NCBI GenBank assembly: GCA_028289745.1
Contig: JANQOD010000119.1
Span: 1 to 5,022 of the forward strand
DNA: 5,022 nt
Source: Allomuricauda sp.
GTDB taxonomy: Bacteria; Bacteroidota; Bacteroidia; Flavobacteriales; Flavobacteriaceae
Direction: 5' to 3'
Position 1 is the stretch's first letter. The number at the start of each line of letters is the position of its first letter. The notes below the pieces were generated by a model that worked only from the letters and a program-made list of their open reading frames with translations, made no database searches and was not told where the DNA came from. A program made the position numbers and the translations under genes. Positions 1 through 4,999 of the stretch are shown here, piece by piece.

Positions 1-95
1 TTTCCATTTTTTAATCCATCCCAATAGGCTTCAATATTGTTGCCAATCGGGGTAAGGGCTCCCAAACCGGTAACTACAACTCGCTTTAACTGCAT
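1..95 (-). CDS. fabF: 3-oxoacyl-[acyl-carrier-protein] synthase II (FabF), N-terminal fragment cut by the window edge
   Basis: Reading the minus strand from an ATG at 95-93 gives MQLKRVVVTGLGALTPIGNN followed by IEAYWDGLKNG, which is the N-terminal strand and glycine-rich turn of beta-ketoacyl-ACP synthases of the FabF/FabB family. FabF condenses malonyl-ACP with an acyl-ACP in the cytosolic elongation cycle of fatty-acid synthesis. Only about 31 of roughly 415 codons are present, so the catalytic Cys-His-His residues lie outside the window and cannot be checked. The gene follows acpP on the same strand after 100 nt, the common acpP-fabF order. I see no TAnnTTTG promoter box in that gap, so it is probably transcribed by readthrough from acpP. 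FabB or another KAS is possible, but the position next to acpP favours FabF. Confidence 0.93.
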   Translation of the reverse strand, partial: MQLKRVVVTGLGALTPIGNNIEAYWDGLKNG

Positions 96-128
96 TGAAC
101 TGATTTTTGACCTATTCAGCCTTAAATT

Positions 129-169
129 AAAAAAAATTATCCATGTGGTTCAATTACCACATGGATAAT
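129..169 (-). terminator. Hairpin plus T-tract between acpP and fabF (attenuator-like intrinsic terminator)
   Basis: Positions 136-149 and 156-169 are perfect 14-bp inverted repeats (ATTATCCATGTGGT and its complement) around a 6-nt loop. On the minus strand the hairpin is followed directly by seven T (complement of 129-135). It begins 26 nt after the acpP stop and ends about 40 nt before the fabF start. The stem has a moderate GC content (5 of 14 pairs), so it may be a partial terminator or a 3' stabilising structure rather than a full stop. Either would let acpP mRNA exceed fabF mRNA, which fits the much higher cellular demand for ACP. Confidence 0.75.
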
Positions 170-195
170 CTAAAATCTTAGTAAGATATCATAAA

Positions 196-429
196 TTACT
201 TTGCTTCTTCTATATAGCTTATGGCCTGACCGACCGTAGCAATGTTTTCAGCCTGATCATCAGGAATTTGGATGTCGAATTCCTTCTCAAACTCCATGAT
301 AAGCTCAACAGTGTCCAAAGAATCTGCACCCAAATCGTTGGTAAAGCTTGCTTCAGGTACTACTTCATTTTCGTCAACACCGAGTTTATCAACGATAATG
401 GCCTTAACTCTTGATGCAATGTCTGACAT
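196..429 (-). CDS. acpP: Acyl carrier protein
   Basis: This 77-residue acidic protein matches bacterial AcpP in length (E. coli AcpP is 78 residues). The phosphopantetheine attachment site is Ser37 in GADSLDTVELIMEFEKEF, which also forms the acidic helix II that docks with FAS enzymes. The apo protein is modified by holo-ACP synthase (AcpS) and then carries growing acyl chains as thioesters in the cytosol. The start MSDIASRVK and the end SYIEEAK are typical of flavobacterial ACPs. No Shine-Dalgarno precedes the ATG; the leader is A/T-rich, as is common in this phylum. The gene lies upstream of fabF on the same strand and diverges from purN. No key residue is missing. Confidence 0.98.
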   Translation of the reverse strand: MSDIASRVKAIIVDKLGVDENEVVPEASFTNDLGADSLDTVELIMEFEKEFDIQIPDDQAENIATVGQAISYIEEAK

Positions 430-461
430 AGTTATATCGGTTTTTAAATTTAAATCGTTGG

Positions 462-469
462 CAAAAATA
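462..469 (-). promoter_or_regulatory. Predicted -7 promoter box of acpP
   Basis: The minus strand reads TATTTTTG here, an exact match to the Bacteroidota -7 consensus TAnnTTTG. With the usual geometry transcription would start near 458, giving a leader of about 29 nt before the acpP ATG. The -33 region is poor: only TGG, not TTG, is found about 21 nt upstream of the box. The -7 match and its position are seen; promoter activity is inferred. Confidence 0.5.
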
Positions 470-573
470 GTAAACTTTGGTTTAAATATACCATTCGACG
501 ATAAAATGTGCTGTAAATTACGGGGTTAAATTCTTTGCCCTTAACTTAGCGGCCCATGGTAGGCACCCATAAT

Positions 574-581
574 TATCTTGT
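574..581 (+). promoter_or_regulatory. Weak candidate -7 box before purN
   Basis: The sequence TATCTTGT resembles the TATCTTTG boxes found before the kinase and purF in this window but departs from TAnnTTTG at the last two bases. It lies 6 nt before the purN ATG, so a transcript from it would be nearly leaderless. No TTG is seen at the expected -33 distance. No better plus-strand match was found in the 158-bp gap to acpP, so this is offered only as the best available candidate. Confidence 0.25.
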
Positions 582-587
582 CTTAGC

Positions 588-1157
588 ATGAAAAAACTCA
601 TCATCTTCGCATCTGGCTCCGGCTCAAATGCAGAAAATATCATTACCTATTTCAATTCAGGAAATCTTGCAAAAGTTTCATTGGTGTTGACCAATAAAGC
701 TGATGCCAAAGTACTGCAAAGGTGTGAGCGATTAAACATTCCCGCTTTTTATTTCAACAAGTCTGCCTTTCAATCTGGCACATTGTTGGGCATGCTCAAC
801 AATGAAAACCCCGATCTTATTCTTCTTGCAGGGTTTCTTTGGAAAATACCTTCCGGTTTCATAGAGGCCTTCCCTTACAAAATCATCAACATCCATCCCG
901 CATTGCTTCCCAAATATGGAGGTAAGGGCATGTACGGAAATAGGGTACATGAGGCTGTAAGGGCAAATTCAGAAAAAGAAACCGGCATCACTATCCACTA
1001 TGTGAATGAACACTATGATGAGGGGGGCATCATCCATCAAGAAAAAGTAACGTTGACCAGTGAAGACAGTGTAGAGAACATAGCAAGCAAAGTACATGAA
1101 TTGGAATACGAGCACTATCCAAAAGTTATTGAAAAACTGTTGATGGACGATGACTAA
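588..1157 (+). CDS. purN: Phosphoribosylglycinamide formyltransferase (GART)
   Basis: PurN transfers the formyl group of 10-formyltetrahydrofolate to glycinamide ribonucleotide, the third step of IMP synthesis, in the cytosol. The 189 residues cover the whole formyltransferase fold. The N-terminal phosphate-binding loop is ASGSGSN (8-14), and the catalytic region NIHPALLPKY gives Asn101 and His103. The folate-site motif HYVNEHYDEGG gives Asp144. These three match E. coli Asn106, His108 and Asp144. A short insertion, YGGKGMYGNRVHEAV (110-124), replaces the E. coli loop after LLPKY, which I recall as usual for Bacteroidota PurN. The ATG chosen places the P-loop at the normal distance from the N-terminus. 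The last 8 nt overlap the RNase H gene. Hydroxymethyl/formyltransferases such as Fmt share the fold, but the length and GSGSN loop support PurN. Confidence 0.96.
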   Translation: MKKLIIFASGSGSNAENIITYFNSGNLAKVSLVLTNKADAKVLQRCERLNIPAFYFNKSAFQSGTLLGMLNNENPDLILLAGFLWKIPSGFIEAFPYKIINIHPALLPKYGGKGMYGNRVHEAVRANSEKETGITIHYVNEHYDEGGIIHQEKVTLTSEDSVENIASKVHELEYEHYPKVIEKLLMDDD

Positions 1158-1785
1158 GAAAACAAAGTTTTATGTTGTTTGGAAAGGGAAGCGTCCCGGG
1201 ATCTATGAATCTTGGGAAGATTGCAAGGCGCAGATCGAAGGCTTCAAGGGCGCACAATATAAATCTTTTTCTACCTTTCAGGAAGCCAAAAAAGCATTCA
1301 ATGGCAACTATCTCGAATACAAGGGAAAGAAAAAGGGCAAATCAGAACTTACCCCAGAAGAACTTCTAAAAATCGGCGAGCCAAACTACCACTCCATTGC
1401 CGTTGATGCCGCCTCAAGTGGCAATCCTGGCAAAATGGAATATCAAGGGGTCGATACCCATACCAAAAAGGTCTTGTTCAAACAGGGCCCTTTTGCGGAG
1501 GGCACCAGTAATATTGGAGAGTTTTTGGCCCTGGTGCATGGCCTGGGCTTTCTTAAGCAAAAAAAGAGTGATCGCATACTCTATTCCGATTCGCGTATTG
1601 CCATTGGGTGGGTTCGAAAGAAAAAATGTGGCACCAAGCTTCAACAAAACAAGAAGAACAAGAAATTGTTTGAACTCATTGAACGCGCCGAACACTGGTT
1701 ACAGGCCAATCGATACAACACACCGATCGTTAAATGGGAGACCAAGGCATGGGGTGAGATTCCGGCAGACTTTGGCCGAAAATAA
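1150..1785 (+). CDS. rnhA: Ribonuclease HI with N-terminal hybrid-binding (viroplasmin-like) domain
   Basis: The enzyme cleaves the RNA strand of RNA/DNA hybrids, such as R-loops and primers. Residues 5-57 (FYVVWKGKRPGIYESWEDCK onward) form the hybrid-binding domain, with the aromatic and basic residues typical of it. A lysine-rich linker (58-64) follows, then the RNase H domain from about 80. The DEDD metal-binding set is complete: Asp86 (VDAASSGNPG), Glu124 (GEFLALVHGL), Asp147 (YSDSRIAIGW) and Asp207 (GEIPADFGRK). From memory of the Bacillus halodurans enzyme, these align with its D71, E109, D132 and D192 at a constant offset of 15, and Glu203 matches its E188. This protein is therefore of that Gram-positive/eukaryote-like type rather than the E. 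coli RnhA type. Its ATG lies inside the end of purN (8-nt overlap), which suggests translational coupling. It has no obvious role in purine synthesis. Confidence 0.93.
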   Translation: MTKKTKFYVVWKGKRPGIYESWEDCKAQIEGFKGAQYKSFSTFQEAKKAFNGNYLEYKGKKKGKSELTPEELLKIGEPNYHSIAVDAASSGNPGKMEYQGVDTHTKKVLFKQGPFAEGTSNIGEFLALVHGLGFLKQKKSDRILYSDSRIAIGWVRKKKCGTKLQQNKKNKKLFELIERAEHWLQANRYNTPIVKWETKAWGEIPADFGRK

Positions 1786-1788
1786 TTG

Positions 1789-1796
1789 TATCTTTG
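1789..1796 (+). promoter_or_regulatory. Predicted -7 promoter box of the PfkB-family kinase gene
   Basis: TATCTTTG is an exact match to the Bacteroidota -7 consensus TAnnTTTG and lies in the 27-nt gap after the RNase H gene. The predicted start of transcription is near 1800, giving a leader of about 13 nt. A TTTG at 1771-1774 could serve as the -33 element, but the 14-nt spacing is shorter than the usual 17-23. The box is seen; its activity is inferred, and readthrough from purN-rnhA is also likely. Confidence 0.55.
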
Positions 1797-1812
1797 CACC
1801 AAAATTTGCTAA

Positions 1813-2754
1813 ATGGGCAAACTCTTGATCGTGGGCACCATAGCCTTTGATGCCATTGAAACCCCTTTTGGAAAAACAGGCAAGATTTTAGGTGGCGCAG
1901 CCACTTTCATAGGTATGGCCGCCTCGCAATTTGAGGTTGAATCTGCCATTGTTTCGGTAGTGGGTGACGACCTACCTGAAGAATATTTGCAGCTACTACG
2001 TGACAAAAATATAGACCTTTCGGGTATCGAGATCGTAAAAGGCGGTAAAACGTTCTTTTGGAAAGGAAAGTACCGAAATGACCTTAACACCCGAGATACT
2101 TTGGTGACGGAACTCAATACCCTTGCCGATTTTAATCCACTTGTGCCCGAAAATTTCAAGGATGCCGATGTAGTGATGTTGGGCAATCTTCATCCAGATA
2201 TTCAGATGAGTGTCATTGACCAAATGTCAGAACGGCCAAAACTTATCGTTCTTGACACCATGAATTTTTGGATGGACCACACTTGGGATGAACTCATGGC
2301 GGTGATAGCCAAAATCGATGTCATTACCATCAATGATGAGGAAGCACGACAATTAACACATGAACACTCATTGGTCAAGGCAGCCTCAAAAATACAGGCC
2401 ATGGGCCCAAAGTACGTGGTCATCAAAAAAGGAGAGCATGGCGCACTTCTGTTTCACCATGATCATATCTTTTTTGCCCCTGCATTGCCCATTAAAGAGG
2501 TCTTCGACCCAACAGGTGCCGGCGATACCTTCGCCGGGGGTTTTGTCGGATATCTTGCCGAAACAAAGAACATAACGTTTGAGAATTTGAAGAATGCAGT
2601 TATACATGGATCGAACCTTGCCTCTTTTTGTGTAGAAAAGTTTGGTACAGACCGTATGTTGCACTTGCAAAAGAAAGAAGTCAACGACCGTCTATTGCAA
2701 TTTAAAGAATTGACCCAATTCAATATTGAACTAAAACAACCCCAAACCCTGTAA
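1813..2754 (+). CDS. PfkB-family (ribokinase-like) carbohydrate or nucleoside kinase, substrate unknown
   Basis: The protein has 313 residues, the normal length for the ribokinase/PfkB superfamily, which phosphorylates sugars or nucleosides with ATP in the cytosol. The C-terminal signature DPTGAGDTFAGGF (232-244) contains the anion hole GAGD with catalytic base Asp238. The N-terminal substrate region shows Asp13 and the di-glycine of LGGAATF (Gly27-Gly28). ITINDEEARQL (around 175-185) is the conserved NxxE motif region that affects Mg and phosphate binding. KYVVIKKGEHGALL is the usual strand before the ATP site. I cannot assign a substrate: ribokinase, adenosine kinase and 2-keto-3-deoxygluconate kinase share these motifs. 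The position between rnhA and purF, 25 nt before purF, makes a ribose or nucleoside substrate feeding PRPP or purine pools attractive, but this is inference. The start is fixed by the promoter box just upstream and by the normal N-terminal strand KLLIVGTIAFD. Confidence 0.93.
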   Translation: MGKLLIVGTIAFDAIETPFGKTGKILGGAATFIGMAASQFEVESAIVSVVGDDLPEEYLQLLRDKNIDLSGIEIVKGGKTFFWKGKYRNDLNTRDTLVTELNTLADFNPLVPENFKDADVVMLGNLHPDIQMSVIDQMSERPKLIVLDTMNFWMDHTWDELMAVIAKIDVITINDEEARQLTHEHSLVKAASKIQAMGPKYVVIKKGEHGALLFHHDHIFFAPALPIKEVFDPTGAGDTFAGGFVGYLAETKNITFENLKNAVIHGSNLASFCVEKFGTDRMLHLQKKEVNDRLLQFKELTQFNIELKQPQTL

Positions 2755-2767
2755 CCAATGGGTTTCA

Positions 2768-2775
2768 TATCTTTG
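2768..2775 (+). promoter_or_regulatory. Predicted -7 promoter box immediately before purF
   Basis: This is a second exact TATCTTTG, only 4 nt before the purF ATG. With standard -7 geometry transcription would begin at about 2779, so the mRNA would be leaderless or have a 1-nt leader. I see no TTG at the usual -33 distance; the nearest, at 2726-2728, is too far. The match may therefore be a weak promoter or a chance occurrence, but the same box precedes the kinase gene. Confidence 0.45.
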
Positions 2776-2779
2776 TGAG

Positions 2780-4693
2780 ATGAGTGATGCTATCAAGCAC
2801 GAATGCGGTATTTCGCTGATACGGCTGCTAAAACCCTTAGAATACTATCAAGAAAAATACGGGTCGGCTTTCTACGGTGTCAACAAGATGTACCTGATGA
2901 TGGAAAAACAGCACAACCGTGGCCAAGATGGTGCCGGTTTTGCCAGCATCAAACTGAACATGGCCCCTGGGGAGCGATATATGAGCAGGGTACGATCTGC
3001 CGAGGCACAGCCCATTCAAGATATTTTTGATCAAATCAATGCAAGGGTCAATTCGGTCATCTCTGAAAACGTCGACAAAGCCTCTGATGTGACCTGGCAG
3101 AAAAAGAACATTCCCTACATCGGTGAATTGCTTTTGGGACATGTACGGTATGGTACTTTTGGCAAAAATAGCATCGAAAGTGTGCATCCTTTTTTAAGGC
3201 AGAACAATTGGATGCACCGTAACCTCATCGTGGCCGGCAATTTCAATATGACCAATGTAGATGAACTTTTTGGAAATTTGGTCGAACTGGGGCAACATCC
3301 AAAAGAAATGGCAGATACCGTCACCGTTATGGAAAAAATCGGTCACTTTTTAGATGATGCCGTGGCAAAGCTTTACAAAGAAATCAAAAAAGAAGGCTTC
3401 AACAAGCGGGAAGCTTCCCCAATGATAGCCAAAAGGTTAAACGTGGCCAAAGTATTGAAAAAGTCTTCCAAAAATTGGGATGGCGGTTATGCGATGGCCG
3501 GACTTTTAGGTCACGGTGATGCCTTTGTGCTAAGGGATCCGGCGGGCATTCGGCCAGCTTACCACTATCAAGATGACGAAATCGTTGTGGTGGCTTCAGA
3601 ACGGCCTGCCATTCAAACGGTTTTCAACATTCCCTATGAAAGTGTAAAAGAACTTGATCCCGGGCACGCCATTATCATCAAAAAAAATGGCTCCACATCT
3701 GTGAGGGAGATCATTCGACCTGTAGAAAAAAAATCATGTTCATTCGAGCGCATTTACTTCTCTAGGGGCAGTGACAAAGAAATCTATGAGGAACGGAAAA
3801 ATTTGGGGCAGTTATTGTTTCCCCAAATATTGCAAGCGGTTGATGGCGATTTGTTGAACACCGTGTTCTCATATATTCCCAATACAGCCGAAACTTCCTT
3901 TTTTGGAATGGTGAAAGAGGCACAAAACTATTTGAACAAAAAAAAGGAAGAACAGATTTTGGCCTTGGGCCCTAGTATCACCAAAGAGCAACTGCACAAA
4001 ATCCTTGATGTTCGGCCAAGAATCGAAAAAGTGGCCATAAAAGATGCCAAGCTCAGAACCTTTATCACCCAAGACAGCAATAGGGATGATCTGGTTGCCC
4101 ACGTTTATGATATCACCTACGGATCGGTCAAAAAGTCTGACAACCTTGTCATTATCGATGATAGTATTGTTCGGGGCACCACATTGAAAAAGAGTATTCT
4201 TAAGATGTTGGATCGATTGAATCCTAAAAAAATAATCGTGGTTTCTTCAGCCCCCCAAATTCGATATCCTGATTGTTATGGCATCGACATGGCCAAGCTA
4301 GAAGATTTCGTGGCCTTTAAGGCGGCACTTGCCCTACACAAAGAGCAGGGCACGATGCACATTGTAGATGATATTTATTACAAATGCAAAGAGCAGGTAA
4401 AATCTCCAGAAATTGAGCCCGTTAATTATGTACAGGATTTCTATAGCCCGTTCACCGCTGAACAGATATCTGATAAGATAGCGTCAATACTAAGCCCTAA
4501 AGACGTAAAGGCAGAAGTGCAAATTATATATCAGACCATCGAAAACCTTCATGCCGCTTGCCCAAAGAATCTCGGTGATTGGTACTTCACCGGTGACTAC
4601 CCTACTTCTGGGGGCAACAAAGTGGTCAACCGTGCTTTTGTAAATTTCTATGAAGGTAAAAACCAGCGCGCCTACTCACAGATTACCGTTTAA
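2780..4693 (+). CDS. purF: Amidophosphoribosyltransferase, long Bacteroidota form
   Basis: PurF makes phosphoribosylamine from PRPP and glutamine, the committed step of purine synthesis. MSDAIKHE is a short propeptide; cleavage would expose Cys9 of CGI as the N-terminal nucleophile. The class-II glutaminase domain spans about 9-310: KQHNRGQDGAGF, HVRYGTFG (Arg123), AGNFNMTN (Asn154), Asp179 and RDPAGIRP. The phosphoribosyltransferase domain follows FERIYFSRGSDKEIY, with the PRPP loop VIIDDSIVRGTT at 457-468 and APQIRYPDCYGID near 491-503. At 637 residues it is well above the roughly 470-505 of E. coli or B. subtilis PurF. The extra length lies in insertions before Arg123, between Asp179 and the PRPP loop, and in the C-terminal region. 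The oxyanion Gly is Phe155, and the Fe-S ligands of the B. subtilis type are not conserved. The start is forced because no other in-frame ATG precedes Cys9 nearby. The gene probably shares transcripts with the kinase 25 nt upstream. Confidence 0.96.
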   Translation: MSDAIKHECGISLIRLLKPLEYYQEKYGSAFYGVNKMYLMMEKQHNRGQDGAGFASIKLNMAPGERYMSRVRSAEAQPIQDIFDQINARVNSVISENVDKASDVTWQKKNIPYIGELLLGHVRYGTFGKNSIESVHPFLRQNNWMHRNLIVAGNFNMTNVDELFGNLVELGQHPKEMADTVTVMEKIGHFLDDAVAKLYKEIKKEGFNKREASPMIAKRLNVAKVLKKSSKNWDGGYAMAGLLGHGDAFVLRDPAGIRPAYHYQDDEIVVVASERPAIQTVFNIPYESVKELDPGHAIIIKKNGSTSVREIIRPVEKKSCSFERIYFSRGSDKEIYEERKNLGQLLFPQILQAVDGDLLNTVFSYIPNTAETSFFGMVKEAQNYLNKKKEEQILALGPSITKEQLHKILDVRPRIEKVAIKDAKLRTFITQDSNRDDLVAHVYDITYGSVKKSDNLVIIDDSIVRGTTLKKSILKMLDRLNPKKIIVVSSAPQIRYPDCYGIDMAKLEDFVAFKAALALHKEQGTMHIVDDIYYKCKEQVKSPEIEPVNYVQDFYSPFTAEQISDKIASILSPKDVKAEVQIIYQTIENLHAACPKNLGDWYFTGDYPTSGGNKVVNRAFVNFYEGKNQRAYSQITV

Positions 4694-4707
4694 CCTGAGA
4701 AATATGC

Positions 4708-4723
4708 TTTTCATCGATGAAAA
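4708..4723. repeat. 16-bp perfect palindrome after purF
   Basis: TTTTCATCGATGAAAA is a perfect palindrome starting 15 nt after the purF stop. It could bind a dimeric protein or form a small stem in the mRNA 3' end. It touches the hairpin at 4723-4737. No function can be read from the sequence. Confidence 0.6.
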
Positions 4724-4743
4724 CGGTGTTTTACCGTCTTTTT
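4723..4743 (+). terminator. Weak terminator candidate of purF
   Basis: ACGGT (4723-4727) and ACCGT (4733-4737) form a 5-bp stem with a 5-nt loop, followed by C and five T (4739-4743). It lies about 30 nt after the purF stop. The stem is short, so termination may be partial; the stronger hairpin at 4822-4851 could act as the main stop. Confidence 0.4.
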
Positions 4744-4780
4744 GCCCCTTTGGAGCAACAGACCGTTAAATTAGAGCTTG

Positions 4781-4803
4781 CCATAGCATAAGTAGGTTAA
4801 GTT
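4781..4803 (+). repeat. 23-bp direct repeat, copy 1
   Basis: This copy begins CCATAGCATAAGTAGG and ends TTAAGTT, and is identical to 5000-5022. The flanks of the two copies do not resemble each other on the left: GCTTG precedes this one and GAAAA the other. It lies 18 nt upstream of the strong terminator hairpin. The orientation given is arbitrary. Confidence 0.85.
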
Positions 4804-4821
4804 CATGGTAAGATTTGGGGC

Positions 4822-4851
4822 AAAAAAGGTGGGGACTTCCCCACCTTTTTT
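4822..4851 (+). terminator. Strong, symmetrical intrinsic terminator
   Basis: AAAAAAGGTGGGG (4822-4834) and CCCCACCTTTTTT (4839-4851) are perfect 13-bp complementary arms around a 4-nt ACTT loop. The GC-rich 7-bp core with A-tract on one side and T-tract on the other makes it able to work in both directions. It lies 128 nt after the purF stop and would end purF transcripts, or a short transcript that starts between the two hairpins, or a convergent gene to the right of the window. Confidence 0.85.
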
Positions 4852-4986
4852 ATATCTAAACGCTTCTTTTTAAAAATCTCCGTAATCTTTTTCTTCATAT
4901 TTTATAATCCCTTTGTTTTAATTGGGTATTTCAACCGATTAAAGGGGCATTCGTCTAAAAGCTTTTTCGGTTAAAAAGGCTTAAAA

Positions 4987-4994
4987 TACATTTG
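4987..4994 (+). promoter_or_regulatory. Candidate -7 promoter box at the right edge
   Basis: TACATTTG matches TAnnTTTG exactly. A TTCG at 4966-4969, 17 nt upstream, is a rough -33 element. The predicted start of transcription is near 4998, so the second copy of the 23-bp repeat (from 5000) would be at the very 5' end of the transcript. The transcribed gene lies outside the window. In A/T-rich DNA such a box can occur by chance. Confidence 0.35.
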
Positions 4995-4999
4995 GAAAA

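Noticed and set aside
272..529. An 85-codon plus-strand frame antisense to acpP
   Set aside because: Serine-rich shadow of the ACP coding strand; it runs through the acpP promoter region without any known motif.
430..587. A purine or folate riboswitch before purN
   Set aside because: I could find no conserved aptamer core or strong stems in the spacer, and purine-riboswitch control is not expected in this group.
1414..1695. Open frames on the minus strand inside rnhA, the kinase and purF (also 1809-2186, 2386-2670, 2837-3187 and 3869-4102)
   Set aside because: They are antisense to confidently identified genes and their translations have no family features.
1397..1828. A 143-codon open frame on the plus strand across the end of the RNase H gene
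   Set aside because: It overlaps an RNase H with all catalytic residues in the other frame, and its translation shows no recognisable motif.
2780..2803. A frameshift or wrong start at the purF N-terminus because Cys is residue 9 rather than 2
   Set aside because: PurF proteins with a cleaved propeptide are known (for example in B. subtilis), and no in-frame start places Cys at position 2.
3680..3945. Three A8 runs in purF (3680-3687, 3726-3733, 3938-3945) as programmed slippage or phase-variation sites
   Set aside because: They encode ordinary lysine-rich stretches in an A-rich genome and the frame is intact; no alternative product is suggested.
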